From the NCBI GenBank assembly GCA_003712125.1, contig RHLF01000001.1, forward strand, positions 1,364,001 to 1,428,000: DNA of 64,000 nucleotides, written 5' to 3'. Below are positions 36,413 through 45,809 of this stretch, piece after piece (position 1 is the stretch's first letter; every line of letters begins with the position of its first letter). This stretch comes from Allomuricauda sp. GTDB lineage: Bacteria; Bacteroidota; Bacteroidia; Flavobacteriales; Flavobacteriaceae. The position numbers were made by a program, and so were the translations under genes. The notes beneath the pieces were generated by a model. That model ran no database searches and was not told the origin of the DNA. It saw nothing but the letters and a program-made list of their open reading frames with translations.

Positions 36413-37014
36413 CAGGAGCTAAAATCAAAATCTACGTCAGGAGCATTCTCCGAACCGGGGTTGGCCTTGTACCGCGGCATTTCATCAAAACCAAAAAGTC
36501 CCGCAAGGATTTTGCCGGGAAACTTGGTCGTATGGATATCGTATAGGTTTACCTTTTCATTGTACCGATCACGTGCCACATTGATACGGTTTTCGGTACC
36601 CTCCAATTGGGATTGTAGCTCCAAAAAGTTTTGGTTGGCCTTTAGTTCTGGGTAGCGTTCTACCGTGACCAACAAGCGTGATAAGGCCGATGAAAGTCCG
36701 GTCTGGGCTTGTTGAAACTGCGCCAATTGCTCAGGGGTAATGTTATTGGCATCAATGGTAGTCGAGGTGGCTTTCGAACGGGCCTCAATAACATCGGTTA
36801 AAGTTTCCCTTTCAAAATCAGCAGCACCTTGAACGGTTTTCACCAAATTTCCGATAAGGTCATTACGGCGCTGGTAAGCGCTTTCTACATTGGACCAGGC
36901 AGTTTTGGCATCGGCCTCCAGCTCGACTGCTTTGTTATTGAACCCTACGCCCCATTGATACAAAGCAAACGCAATGACAGCGAGTATAATTACGGGTATG
37001 AGCCATTTTTTCAT
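36412..37014 (-). CDS. LemA family protein
   Basis: The 200-residue protein has an N-terminal membrane anchor (WLIPVIILAVIAFALYQWGVGF) and a long alpha-helical bundle typical of LemA: VESAYQRRNDLIGNLVKTV, LSRLLVTVERYPELKANQNF, then LEGTENRINVARDRYNEKVN and the end FPGKILAGLFGFDEMPRYK. LemA proteins are conserved membrane-anchored helical proteins of unclear role that occur with TPM/YgcG proteins. It is the first gene of the LemA-TPM-TPM operon. Confidence 0.94.
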   Translation of the reverse strand: MKKWLIPVIILAVIAFALYQWGVGFNNKAVELEADAKTAWSNVESAYQRRNDLIGNLVKTVQGAADFERETLTDVIEARSKATSTTIDANNITPEQLAQFQQAQTGLSSALSRLLVTVERYPELKANQNFLELQSQLEGTENRINVARDRYNEKVNLYDIHTTKFPGKILAGLFGFDEMPRYKANPGSENAPDVDFDFSS

Positions 37015-37073
37015 TTTCGTGTGTTTTTAGTGTTTAGTAATGTAATTTATAAGTGAGCGAACAACCTATTTTG

Positions 37074-37403
37074 TTACAGTTGTTCCTTGATTTTTTGAAG
37101 TTCCGCTTTGACCTTTTGAAGTTTTTGAATGACTTCGAAAGTTGAAAGGGTCTTTTGCTTTTCCTCCTTCAAGTGGGTTTTTGCACCTTCAAGGGTGAAG
37201 CCCCGTTCTTTGACCAGGTGATAGATCAATTGCAGGTTTTTGATGTCCTCAGGGGTAAACTTGCGATTGCCCTTGGCATTCTTTTTAGGTTTGAGGGCAT
37301 CAAATTCTTTTTCCCAAAAACGTATCAATGAGGTATTTACGCCGAACGCTTTGGCTACCTCCCCAATGGCATAATATCTTTTTTCAGGAAGATCTACGTG
37401 CAT
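37074..37403 (-). CDS. MerR-family transcriptional regulator
   Basis: This 109-residue regulator has the winged helix-turn-helix of MerR at its N-terminus (YYAIGEVAKAFGVNTSLIRFWEKEF, residues about 10-34, then NRKFTPEDIKNLQLIYHLVKERG), followed by a helical dimerisation segment. It lacks a C-terminal effector or metal-binding domain. It overlaps the preceding M23 peptidase gene by one base and is co-transcribed with it; this M23-MerR gene order suggests a conserved cell-envelope pair, though the target is unknown. Confidence 0.92.
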   Translation of the reverse strand: MHVDLPEKRYYAIGEVAKAFGVNTSLIRFWEKEFDALKPKKNAKGNRKFTPEDIKNLQLIYHLVKERGFTLEGAKTHLKEEKQKTLSTFEVIQKLQKVKAELQKIKEQL

Positions 37404-38380
37404 TAGTCAAGCGATTGGTTCTCTTGGTTCGACAATTTGAGCATGTTCTCGAATTCTTGAGGCGATAAACTTCCGTAGTAGAAGTTAATGGGGTTGATAC
37501 GCTCTTTATCTTTCCATACCTCATAATGTAAATGAGGTGCCTCGGAACGACCTGTATTGCCCACAAACCCAATGAGATCACCACGTTTCACCTTTTGGCC
37601 TACAGTGACATTGTATTTGCTTAAATGGGCGTAAATGGTCAAATAACCATACCCATGGTCTATACGGATATGTTTTCCGAAACCGGAAGAGCGATTGTCC
37701 GCACGGGTTACTTTTCCGTCACCCGTAGCATAGATCGGCGTGCCTCGGGGTGCCGTAAAGTCCATACCATAGTGCATCTTACGTGCTTTGGTAAAAGGGT
37801 CGGATCGCCAACCAAAACCAGAGGCCATACGGGTGAGATCCTTATTTCTTACGGGTTGGATGGCCGGAATGGAGGCCAGTAGTTTTTCTTTGTCTTCGGC
37901 CAACTTGGCAATCTCATCCAAGGATTTGGATTGGATGACCATTTGTTTCTGTATGACCTCTAAACGCTGGGTGGCGTCAATGATAATCTCTGAATTGTTG
38001 AAACCTTCCAACGATTTATAGCGGTTTACACCACCAAAACCTGCCCTGCGTTGTTCCTCAGATATGGGATTGGCCTCAAAATACAGGCGATAGATATTGT
38101 TGTCACGATCCTCAATATTCGTCAACACTTGTTCCATTTGGTCCATTTTTCTATTGAGAATCTCAAACTGCAGCTCATAATTGCGAACCTCGCGTTCGAG
38201 CGAAAGTTCTTTGGGCGTATTCAATAAGCTGGTGTTCAAGAGTACAATAAGGCCCAAAAACCCGAATAGCGCAGCACTTAGTAAAAAGAAGAAGAGATTA
38301 CGGTACCTTTTCGACTTTTTGGGCTCTATCTTCCTATAGGATAGTGTATCGGGGTCGTAATAGTATTTGACTTTAGACAT
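37403..38380 (-). CDS. M23-family metallopeptidase (membrane-anchored LytM-type)
   Basis: The 325-residue protein has a cytoplasmic basic N-terminus, one membrane helix (FFFLLSAALFGFLGLIVLL), a periplasmic coiled coil (LEREVRNYELQFEILNRKMDQ region, about residues 65-180) and a C-terminal LytM domain. The zinc ligands appear intact: HYGMDF (His and Asp) and HLHYEV. The protein should therefore be an active peptidoglycan endopeptidase rather than an EnvC-like pseudo-enzyme. It is the first gene of the pair with MerR and has a TATATTTG promoter element upstream. Confidence 0.93.
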   Translation of the reverse strand: MSKVKYYYDPDTLSYRKIEPKKSKRYRNLFFFLLSAALFGFLGLIVLLNTSLLNTPKELSLEREVRNYELQFEILNRKMDQMEQVLTNIEDRDNNIYRLYFEANPISEEQRRAGFGGVNRYKSLEGFNNSEIIIDATQRLEVIQKQMVIQSKSLDEIAKLAEDKEKLLASIPAIQPVRNKDLTRMASGFGWRSDPFTKARKMHYGMDFTAPRGTPIYATGDGKVTRADNRSSGFGKHIRIDHGYGYLTIYAHLSKYNVTVGQKVKRGDLIGFVGNTGRSEAPHLHYEVWKDKERINPINFYYGSLSPQEFENMLKLSNQENQSLD

Positions 38381-38425
38381 GAAGGGATTTTGTCCTATTT
38401 TTGAGCGTTCATTTTACAGAACAAA

Positions 38426-38433
38426 CAAATATA
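38426..38433 (-). promoter_or_regulatory. -7 element of the M23 peptidase gene
   Basis: TATATTTG on the minus strand, 46 bp before the M23 start at 38380, matches the Bacteroidota -7 consensus. No TTTG is present at the -33 spacing. The same 103-bp gap must also hold the divergent alaS promoter, for which no consensus was found. Confidence 0.55.
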
Positions 38434-38483
38434 AAAATTGTTTTGTAAGCTGTGTTAAAATTATTTAAAGCGAAACTCCCCAT

Positions 38484-41099
38484 ATGACATCCCAAAAGGT
38501 TAGAGAACAGTTTTTAAGCTTTTTTAAGTCCAAGGAACACAAGATTGTCCCTTCGGCACCAATGGTCATGAAAGATGACCCCACCTTGATGTTCACCAAT
38601 GCGGGCATGAACCAATTCAAAGAATTTTTTCTGGGCAATTCGGTTCCCGATAGCAATAGGGTGGCCGATACACAAAAATGCCTGCGTGTCAGCGGCAAGC
38701 ATAACGATCTGGAAGAGGTGGGTAAAGATACCTACCACCATACCATGTTTGAGATGCTGGGCAATTGGAGTTTTGGTGATTACTTCAAAAAAGAAGCCAT
38801 CCACTGGGCTTGGGAGCTGTTGACCGAAGTTTATGGTATTGAAAAAGACCGGCTGTACGTTTCCGTTTTTGAGGGAAGTGATGATGCGGACAATCTGGAT
38901 ATGGATCAAGAAGCGTTCGACTATTGGAAGGCGATTGTGCCCAAAGATCGCATCATCATGGGTAACAAAAAGGACAATTTTTGGGAGATGGGGGACCAGG
39001 GACCCTGTGGCCCTTGTTCCGAAATACATGTGGATATACGCCCTGATGCCGACCGCAGCACGGTAGATGGGGCCACTTTGGTAAATAAAGACCATCCCTT
39101 GGTGGTTGAAATATGGAACCTTGTTTTTATTCAATACAACCGAAAGGCAAACGGTAAGCTTGAAGATTTACCCGAAAAGCATATTGATACCGGTATGGGC
39201 TTTGAGCGACTCTGTATGGTGTTACAAGGGGTGCAATCAAATTACGATACGGATATCTTTACCCCGCTTATCCGGGAAATAGAGACCATTACCAGTCACC
39301 GGTACAACAAAGATGAGCAAACCAATATAGCGATACGGGTAATTGCCGATCATGTACGGGCAGTGGCTTTTTCCATTGCCGATGGCCAACTACCAAGCAA
39401 TACGGGGGCAGGTTATGTCATCAGAAGAATTTTGCGGCGTGCCATCCGCTATGGGTTTACCTTTTTAGATACCCATAAACCTTTTATTTATAGGTTGGTC
39501 AAAGTGCTGAATGAGCAAATGGGGGCTACCTTTCCAGAACTTAAAAAGCAACGGCAACTCATCGAAAATGTGATCAAGGAAGAAGAACAATCTTTTTTGG
39601 CCACGCTTGAACAGGGATTGGTACTTCTAGATTCGGTCATAAAATCAACAAAAGGAAAACGTGTTGACGGTAAAAAGGCCTTCGAATTATATGACACCTT
39701 TGGTTTTCCTGTCGATCTCACACGATTGATTTTAGATGAAAAAGGCTATGAACTCGATGTTGAAGGTTTTGAAACTGCCTTAAATGAGCAAAAAAATCGA
39801 TCTCGTGATGCCTCTGAAGTCTCCAAAGGAGATTGGACTATTTTATCGAATGATTCCGAACAAGAGTTTGTGGGTTACGACACCTTGGAAACAAAGGTAA
39901 AATTGGTCAAGTACCGTAGTATCACCAGTAAAAAAGACGGTGAGCAATACCAGCTGGTCTTTAACTTAACCCCTTTTTATGCGGAGGGCGGTGGTCAGGT
40001 TGGTGACAAAGGCTATTTGGAGGCTGCCAATGGTGATGTGATCTATATTGTGGATACCAAGCGAGAAAACAACGAAATCATCCATTTTTCTGAAAGCCTA
40101 CCCAAAAAACTTGAAGGCACATTTAAGGCTGTGGTTGATAAAAAACAGCGTCAGCGAACGGCAAGCAATCATACGGCTACCCATTTATTGCATCAAGGGT
40201 TACGTGAAATTTTAGGGGAACATGTGGAGCAAAAGGGATCCGCAGTGCATTCCAAGTACCTGCGTTTTGATTTCTCCCATTATTCGAAATTGACTGTTGA
40301 TGAGCTTCGTGAGGTTGAGAACTTTGTGAATGCTCGAATTGAAGGGCAACTGCCTTTGGAAGAACAAAGGAATGTGCCGATGAAGAAAGCGCTTGCTGAG
40401 GGGGCCATGGCCCTGTTTGGTGAGAAATATGGCGATACCGTGCGTACGGTGCGATTTGGCCAGTCAGTTGAGCTCTGTGGCGGCACACACGTAAAGAATA
40501 CCTCTGAAATATGGCATTTTAAAATCACCTCAGAAGGAGCCGTAGCTGCGGGTATTCGGCGTATTGAGGCCATAACTTCAGATGCAGTTAAGAATTTCTA
40601 TTTTGAGAACAACAGGAAGCTTTTTGAAATCAGGGATGTTGTGGGCCATGCCCAAGATCCGGTAAAAGCTGTGACGTCTTTACAGGAGGAAAATGCACAA
40701 CTTCGTAAACAGGTCGAAAGTTTATTAAAGGACAAGGCAAAGAACCTAAAAGGAGATTTACTCAATGAATTTTCTGAAGTCAATGGCATCAACTTTTTAT
40801 CGAAAAAAGTAGACCTAGATGCCGGAGGAATGAAAGATCTCGCCTTTGAGCTAGGGAATGCCAAGGAAAATGTATTCTTGTTGTTCGGGGCTGAAAAAGA
40901 TGGCAAGGCTTTATTGACCTGTTTTATCTCAAAAGACCTGGCTTTTGAACGTAATCTCAATGCGGGAACCATAGTACGTGAATTGGGCAAGTACATTCAT
41001 GGAGGGGGTGGCGGGCAACCCTTTTTTGCTACGGCTGGAGGCAAGCATCCAGCAGGCATTTCAGAAGCTTTGGATAAGGCAAGGGCGTTCATCAAATAG
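38484..41099 (+). CDS. alaS: Alanine--tRNA ligase
   Basis: The 871-residue enzyme has the class II core at the N-terminus ([21 protein letters not shown], then [20 protein letters not shown] and [18 protein letters not shown]-like [10 protein letters not shown]). The editing domain carries the HxxxH motif in [10 protein letters not shown] and the CGGTHV zinc motif, and the C-Ala domain ends with [15 protein letters not shown]. Length and domain order are normal, so it should charge and proofread tRNA-Ala. The DUF4230 gene follows 2 bp after its stop. Confidence 0.97.
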   Translation: MTSQKVREQFLSFFKSKEHKIVPSAPMVMKDDPTLMFTNAGMNQFKEFFLGNSVPDSNRVADTQKCLRVSGKHNDLEEVGKDTYHHTMFEMLGNWSFGDYFKKEAIHWAWELLTEVYGIEKDRLYVSVFEGSDDADNLDMDQEAFDYWKAIVPKDRIIMGNKKDNFWEMGDQGPCGPCSEIHVDIRPDADRSTVDGATLVNKDHPLVVEIWNLVFIQYNRKANGKLEDLPEKHIDTGMGFERLCMVLQGVQSNYDTDIFTPLIREIETITSHRYNKDEQTNIAIRVIADHVRAVAFSIADGQLPSNTGAGYVIRRILRRAIRYGFTFLDTHKPFIYRLVKVLNEQMGATFPELKKQRQLIENVIKEEEQSFLATLEQGLVLLDSVIKSTKGKRVDGKKAFELYDTFGFPVDLTRLILDEKGYELDVEGFETALNEQKNRSRDASEVSKGDWTILSNDSEQEFVGYDTLETKVKLVKYRSITSKKDGEQYQLVFNLTPFYAEGGGQVGDKGYLEAANGDVIYIVDTKRENNEIIHFSESLPKKLEGTFKAVVDKKQRQRTASNHTATHLLHQGLREILGEHVEQKGSAVHSKYLRFDFSHYSKLTVDELREVENFVNARIEGQLPLEEQRNVPMKKALAEGAMALFGEKYGDTVRTVRFGQSVELCGGTHVKNTSEIWHFKITSEGAVAAGIRRIEAITSDAVKNFYFENNRKLFEIRDVVGHAQDPVKAVTSLQEENAQLRKQVESLLKDKAKNLKGDLLNEFSEVNGINFLSKKVDLDAGGMKDLAFELGNAKENVFLLFGAEKDGKALLTCFISKDLAFERNLNAGTIVRELGKYIHGGGGGQPFFATAGGKHPAGISEALDKARAFIK

Positions 41100-41101
41100 C
41101 T

Positions 41102-41716
41102 ATGAAAAAAGTTCTTGTCGGCATCATTTTGGCTTTGGTTGCACTATTGATCTATAGATCATGTGCCGATGACAAAGCGAATCAACGGCTACTTTTTGAA
41201 AACAGTATGCTGATCCAACAGCAAATCGATAATGTTTCCAAACTTATTGTGACCGAGGGCCATTTTGCCGAAGTCTATAATTATGCAGATTCAAAAGCCC
41301 TTTTCGGTCCGTATTTAATCGCTCAAAAAAAGGCCTTGGTTGTTGTAAACGCCGAAGTTACCATTGCCTATAATTTGGGTGAAGTTACTTTTGAAATTGA
41401 TGAGGCATCGAAAACCTTGTATGTGAAAGACCTACCAGAGCCCGAAATAAAAATCAACCCTGACTTTGAATATTACGATGTTACGGCCGATTATTTCAAT
41501 CCGTTTGATGCTGAAGACTATAATGCCATCAAGAACAACGTAAACAGCTCGCTACTCAAAAAAGTGCAAGGATCAAGCCTTATAGCCAACGCAGAAAATC
41601 GATTGGTGACTGAATTGTCGAAATTTTTGGTACTCACCAATTCGATGGGTTGGACCTTGGTTTATGAAGAGGAACCCATCCGTGATATTCGAGATTTCCC
41701 ACTTTTTAAGGATTGA
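41102..41716 (+). CDS. DUF4230-domain membrane-anchored protein
   Basis: The 204-residue protein has an N-terminal hydrophobic anchor (VLVGIILALVALLIYRSC) and a DUF4230 domain: IDNVSKLIVTEGHFAEVYNY, ALVVVNAEVTIAYNLGEVTF, then LYVKDLPEPEIKINPDFEYYDV. The family is widespread in Bacteroidota with no assigned function. It follows alaS by 2 bp and is probably co-transcribed, which fits a housekeeping rather than accessory role. Confidence 0.9.
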   Translation: MKKVLVGIILALVALLIYRSCADDKANQRLLFENSMLIQQQIDNVSKLIVTEGHFAEVYNYADSKALFGPYLIAQKKALVVVNAEVTIAYNLGEVTFEIDEASKTLYVKDLPEPEIKINPDFEYYDVTADYFNPFDAEDYNAIKNNVNSSLLKKVQGSSLIANAENRLVTELSKFLVLTNSMGWTLVYEEEPIRDIRDFPLFKD

Positions 41717-41764
41717 TTTGCAACAAATGGCTTTGGCAAACGTCTTTAAGCAAAATCTAAGTTG

Positions 41765-43438
41765 ATGCTTAATCATACCGTCTTTATCCTCGGTGCCATT
41801 TTCTGTATCCAATGCACCCAACAGCCAACACCTGACATATCATACCGAGTTTCAAAAATTGAAGGGAACCAACCAAAACTTGTGGTAGAACTGAGCTTCG
41901 CGGCTGACCCGAGTGGAACCGCTATCGTGAACTATCCTAATAATGCCTGGGGCCAACAAAACTTGCATCAGGGCATAACCGATATTGCCTTGGTCGATAG
42001 TGCGGGCGAAATAGAACAACATAAAGATAGCGGATGGTTTGCCATCAAACATCCGAAGGACCTCGACTCAATACGAATTCGATATGCGCTGCAGCAAGAT
42101 TTTGAATTCATATCCTCTCGAGAAACGTATCGCCCGATCATTCAACCCGAATACTTCCATGTCTTTTCACACAATCTCTTTATGGTGCCGAAATTGGGAA
42201 AAGACACTGTTGATATATCGCTCAATTGGGATGATTTTTCTGAGGCAACCCTAATCCATAATAGTTTTGGTAGCAAGCAAAGAAGGCAAATACTACGCGA
42301 TATGCCTTTACAACTATTTGGCAGCGCAATTTTTGTTGGCGGTGACTTTCGGGTCTACGAGGATGAAATAGAAGGTAACAAAATAAGCTTGGCCACACGG
42401 GGTGATTGGATACCTTTTGAAGAAGACTCGGTCATGCATGTACTCAAACAAACATTGCAAGCCCAGAGAGCTTTTTGGAAGGATCACTCACAGGAATATT
42501 TTACGGTAACCATGCAACCTTTTACCCAAGAACAGGGGAGTAGTATGCAAGGTACCGGCCTGACGAATTCTTTTGCAACTTCGGTTTCCAACAATGAGTT
42601 CATGAATTTGGAACTTCTAATTTACCTCTTCAACCATGAATTGATGCACAATTGGATCGGACACACCATTGAAAATGATAACGAGGAGGAACAATACTGG
42701 TTTAGCGAGGGATTTACAGAATACTATACCTTCAAGAACATCGCCAAAAACCGTATCAATGGATTGGATGGCAGTTATTTTATCAATTCTATAAATGAAA
42801 CCATCCGCAATCTTGAAGGATCACCGGTAAAAAATGCACCCAACAAGGAGATCAATTATGACAATTATTGGAGCAATAGGGACTTCGGCAAGTTACCCTA
42901 CTATCGCGGGTCACTTTTTGCTTTCTGTCTTGACCTTGTCTTACAACAACAAAGCAATGGTGAAAATAGCTTGGACGATTTGATGCGCTTTCTTCTTGAA
43001 GACACACAATTAAAAGAACAAAAAATCACCAATGACTATTTTTTAGCGGCAGCTAACAAATTCTTTGAGGAGGATATTCAACCTCTTTTTGATGCCGTAA
43101 TCATCAATGGAGGAGACTTACCGCTGGCAGAAATTTTTGAAGCATTGGAGCTCTCCTACCATGCAGAAACAGATTTGTTTGACATGGGATTTGAACTTTC
43201 TGACGATCGAAAAACCATTACCTCCGTTATGCCCGGGAGTAAGGCTGAAGAATCGGGCCTTAAGACGGGTGACCAGTTGTTCTCAAGAAGCATCTGGTAT
43301 GGCAGGGTAGACAAATTAATTGAACTTGGGGTAAAACGCAATGGGGTTGAAAAACAGATTTCCTTTTATCCCATAAAAAAGGCCAAGGTACCCACATTAA
43401 TAAATTCAGCTGAAAACAGGGCGTCGCTTAAGCTTTGA
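41765..43438 (+). CDS. M61-type aminopeptidase lipoprotein with PDZ-like domain
   Basis: The product has about 557 residues, starting at ATG 41765 (a TTG precedes it). The N-terminus (VFILGAIFCIQC) looks like a lipoprotein signal. The gluzincin motif HELMHNWIG lies at about residues 291-299, with the third ligand in WFSEGFTEYY about 20 residues later. The C-terminal region (about 460-540) resembles a PDZ domain (KTITSVMPGSKAEESGLKTGDQLF). This order of N-terminal beta domain, peptidase and PDZ is that of M61 glycyl aminopeptidases. It ends convergently, overlapping the hydroxylase gene by 11 bp. Confidence 0.88.
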   Translation: MLNHTVFILGAIFCIQCTQQPTPDISYRVSKIEGNQPKLVVELSFAADPSGTAIVNYPNNAWGQQNLHQGITDIALVDSAGEIEQHKDSGWFAIKHPKDLDSIRIRYALQQDFEFISSRETYRPIIQPEYFHVFSHNLFMVPKLGKDTVDISLNWDDFSEATLIHNSFGSKQRRQILRDMPLQLFGSAIFVGGDFRVYEDEIEGNKISLATRGDWIPFEEDSVMHVLKQTLQAQRAFWKDHSQEYFTVTMQPFTQEQGSSMQGTGLTNSFATSVSNNEFMNLELLIYLFNHELMHNWIGHTIENDNEEEQYWFSEGFTEYYTFKNIAKNRINGLDGSYFINSINETIRNLEGSPVKNAPNKEINYDNYWSNRDFGKLPYYRGSLFAFCLDLVLQQQSNGENSLDDLMRFLLEDTQLKEQKITNDYFLAAANKFFEEDIQPLFDAVIINGGDLPLAEIFEALELSYHAETDLFDMGFELSDDRKTITSVMPGSKAEESGLKTGDQLFSRSIWYGRVDKLIELGVKRNGVEKQISFYPIKKAKVPTLINSAENRASLKL

Positions 43439-45197
43439 TGGTAGATTGGTCAACGAGCTCAAGACCATCGTCAATCAAATGACCAACTTTGGGATTTTGC
43501 TGCTTTACCCTTTCCAAGTGATCGAGTAGCGCTTCCGAAAGTGCAATGTTGTTATCTTTTTTGGCGAGTTCGTATAATTCTATGGACAGTAACCAATCTT
43601 CAGGGAAGTCCTCTTTGAGCTCTTCAAAGATTTTTCGTCGAGAGATGGTTTGGTCTTTGCCTTCACGCCAGTCACGGATACGTCTGTACAATACTTCCAA
43701 ACGCTGCTGTTGGGGTGTTTTCTGTCCACTGCTCGGGGTTTCCGACAATTCATGGGAAACCAAATCGAAACTGTTCAAGTCAGCCGGTCCGTTGAATGCG
43801 GAAACGACGGCCTGTCCAACAGCCATACTGTAAGTACCTGAATTCGATTCAAAAATGACCTTTTTCTTATGGGTTACTTTACAGTGTTCAAAGGTGACCA
43901 GTAATATCTTACCTTGAAGATTTCGGGTTCCCGTAATAATTTTTCCAGTGAGCTTAATATCACCTTCAAACTCAAGGCTAATGGTCTTGCCTTCAAAAAT
44001 ATCATAGGCCTTTAGATCGCGAGGACCCATGTCTTCAATGGCAAGGTTGATTCCCTTCAATTTTCCGATAGGTGTGCCAAAGCCTTCGGCATGTTTCTCG
44101 ACGCCATGTCCAATGAGTTCCTTTTCTCGAAACGCCAAGGCCGTTGGCCCCGATGTCTGCACATAAACCGGTTTCCCCTCGTGTGCAATTACTTTGTCAA
44201 AATTTCCCGATATCTGTAATCCGGTGCTCAATTCTAGGGTTCCCAAATCTTTGGAGTCGATTAACTTTTGGATGCCGTCAAGACCGCCTTTCCGTAGTGC
44301 CATGGTATTTGCAAAATCTTCCAGTACCTGGCTTAAGAAAGCAAAATTTGGAGTCACAAAGAGTTGAGGTTGTGGTTTGGTGATATCGAATGACGTATGG
44401 GCAGCCTCAATGGTATAGGGTATTTTTTCAACTTGATCGGTAAGGCACCAGGTACTTTCCCCTATGGAAGATAGCAGGCCTGCACCATAAATTTTTGGAT
44501 TTTCAACAGTACCTATTAGTCCATATTCAACTGTCCACCAGTGGAGGTTTCGAATTAGTGCCATTTCACTCGGAGCTCCCATGTTTTGTTGCAAGTGCTC
44601 TACCTGTTTCTCAGCTTTTTCAATTGCTTCTTGAGAAGTTCCTTCGGCTTCCTTGATAATGGAAAGATGCCGAACAGCTTCGTAGAGCTCAAAATCTTTG
44701 GCGCTTGAAATGGCCTTGCAGCCAATTTCACCAAAACGTCTTAAATACTCGGCGTATTCAGGATTGGCAATAATGGGAGCGTGTCCCGCTCCTTCATGTA
44801 TGATATCAGGTGCGGGGGTATATTCAATGTTCTCAAGTTGGCGAATGTCAGAGGCGATAACCAAGACATTATAGGCTTGAAATTCCATAAAAGCAGCAGG
44901 AGGGATAAATCCATCAACGGCTACTGCAGCCCACCCAATTTCTTGAAGAATTCGGTTCATCCCATACATATTGGGGATATGGTCTATGGAGATACCGGTC
45001 TTTTTAAGCCCCCCAACATAAGATGCGTCAGCCACCTTGCTCAAATAATCTAGATTCTTTCGCATCACGTAGCGCCATACGGCTTGGTCTATGGGGGAGT
45101 AGTCCTCATAGTTTTGAGGTTTGATGTACTGCCGCAAATGCTGTGGCAGTTTGTCCAATACCGGATTACTTTCGTATGCTCTATCTTTTAAGCTCAT
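43428..45197 (-). CDS. Aromatic amino acid (phenylalanine-type) hydroxylase, enlarged
   Basis: From ATG 45197 the protein has 589 residues, about twice the usual bacterial PhhA (roughly 260-300). The non-haem iron ligands are visible: HEGAGH (H134 and H139) and the Glu in WWTVEYGL (E224). The distance between H139 and E224 is about 45 residues longer than in animal phenylalanine hydroxylase (H285, H290, E330), because of a helical insert with AIEKAEKQVEHLQQN. Past about residue 330 comes a second half of unknown role, beta-rich and ending in a helical tail. It probably hydroxylates Phe or Trp with a pterin. It overlaps the DUF3291 gene by ATGA and converges with the M61 gene. Confidence 0.88.
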   Translation of the reverse strand: MSLKDRAYESNPVLDKLPQHLRQYIKPQNYEDYSPIDQAVWRYVMRKNLDYLSKVADASYVGGLKKTGISIDHIPNMYGMNRILQEIGWAAVAVDGFIPPAAFMEFQAYNVLVIASDIRQLENIEYTPAPDIIHEGAGHAPIIANPEYAEYLRRFGEIGCKAISSAKDFELYEAVRHLSIIKEAEGTSQEAIEKAEKQVEHLQQNMGAPSEMALIRNLHWWTVEYGLIGTVENPKIYGAGLLSSIGESTWCLTDQVEKIPYTIEAAHTSFDITKPQPQLFVTPNFAFLSQVLEDFANTMALRKGGLDGIQKLIDSKDLGTLELSTGLQISGNFDKVIAHEGKPVYVQTSGPTALAFREKELIGHGVEKHAEGFGTPIGKLKGINLAIEDMGPRDLKAYDIFEGKTISLEFEGDIKLTGKIITGTRNLQGKILLVTFEHCKVTHKKKVIFESNSGTYSMAVGQAVVSAFNGPADLNSFDLVSHELSETPSSGQKTPQQQRLEVLYRRIRDWREGKDQTISRRKIFEELKEDFPEDWLLSIELYELAKKDNNIALSEALLDHLERVKQQNPKVGHLIDDGLELVDQSTIKA

Positions 45198-45652
45198 AAT
45201 TTCGTACCGTTCCAATCATATAACGTTGCCATATCAAAAGCATTGGCTGTGGCCCCATTTTTTTCCAATTCTTCCAATTTTGATTTGGCCAATACCAGAT
45301 CAGGGAGACTCCCTTTCGGCATCCACCACATCACAAACTGTGACGGACCCTTTAAGTCAAACCACTTCTTTTTATGACGTAGAAAGTAGCTATGTACACT
45401 ACCGTATACAAATGCCTTGAACGACTCCACATCTTCCCATAGGCTCACATTGACCGCTAACATTTCATCTTTGAAGGGCGATTTGATAAAAGATGAAGAG
45501 CGACCTTCCTCGTCTTTCAGGCGCCAAACAAAACCTTCACTTTCTTCCGCAAATTTGTTTACAGGTTCCAAAAAATCCACAAACTCCTTCATAATAGGGT
45601 CGTCCAAAGCGGCTTTGAATCGGGCGACATTGGCTTGGGCCAGATGAAACAT
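45194..45652 (-). CDS. DUF3291-domain protein
   Basis: ATG 45652 gives about 152 residues. The start at 45703 is disfavoured because the extra residues do not resemble the family and would include a regulatory dyad. The DUF3291 fold (a dimeric alpha-beta barrel) is seen as MFHLAQANVARFKAALDDP, ESEGFVWRLKDEEGRS, LAVNVSLWEDVESFKAFVYG and PSQFVMWWMPKG. The stop overlaps the hydroxylase start (ATGA), so the two proteins are made together. A role in aromatic or pterin metabolism is a guess from that coupling only. Confidence 0.88.
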   Translation of the reverse strand: MFHLAQANVARFKAALDDPIMKEFVDFLEPVNKFAEESEGFVWRLKDEEGRSSSFIKSPFKDEMLAVNVSLWEDVESFKAFVYGSVHSYFLRHKKKWFDLKGPSQFVMWWMPKGSLPDLVLAKSKLEELEKNGATANAFDMATLYDWNGTKL

Positions 45653-45667
45653 TGATAATGATTTAGC

Positions 45668-45701
45668 GACTGTAAAAATAGAAATAGAAAAACTTACAGT
45701 C
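45668..45701 (-). promoter_or_regulatory. Perfect inverted repeat in the leader of the DUF3291-hydroxylase operon
   Basis: GACTGTAA (45668-45675) and TTACAGTC (45694-45701) form a perfect dyad with 8-bp arms and an 18-bp spacer, 16 bp before the DUF3291 start. Within the spacer the minus strand reads TATTTTTA, one mismatch from a -7 box. The half-sites recall TyrR/PhhR boxes (TGTAAA-N6-TTTACA), but the spacing differs. Confidence 0.5.
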
Positions 45702-45717
45702 AATGTTCAGGGCATAT

Positions 45718-45788
45718 AAAAAGAACGAAGAACCTGTCTGCTTATCAACCACAATAAACACTCATTCACTCCAACAGGCTCTTCGTTC
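45718..45788 (-). terminator. Long-stem terminator after the DUF4136 gene
   Basis: GAACGAAGAACCTGT (45723-45737) pairs with ACAGGCTCTTCGTTC (45774-45788) at 14 of 15 positions around a 36-nt loop. On the minus strand the stem ends in a run of five T (complement of 45718-45722). It lies 21 bp after the DUF4136 stop, on the same strand. Confidence 0.65.
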
Positions 45789-45809
45789 AGGGAGATTTTC
45801 CCTTATATT

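Noticed and set aside
38514-39134. Minus-strand ORF of 206 codons inside alaS
   Set aside because: The alaS frame is unmistakable here, and the shadow is composed of reverse codons without a family pattern.
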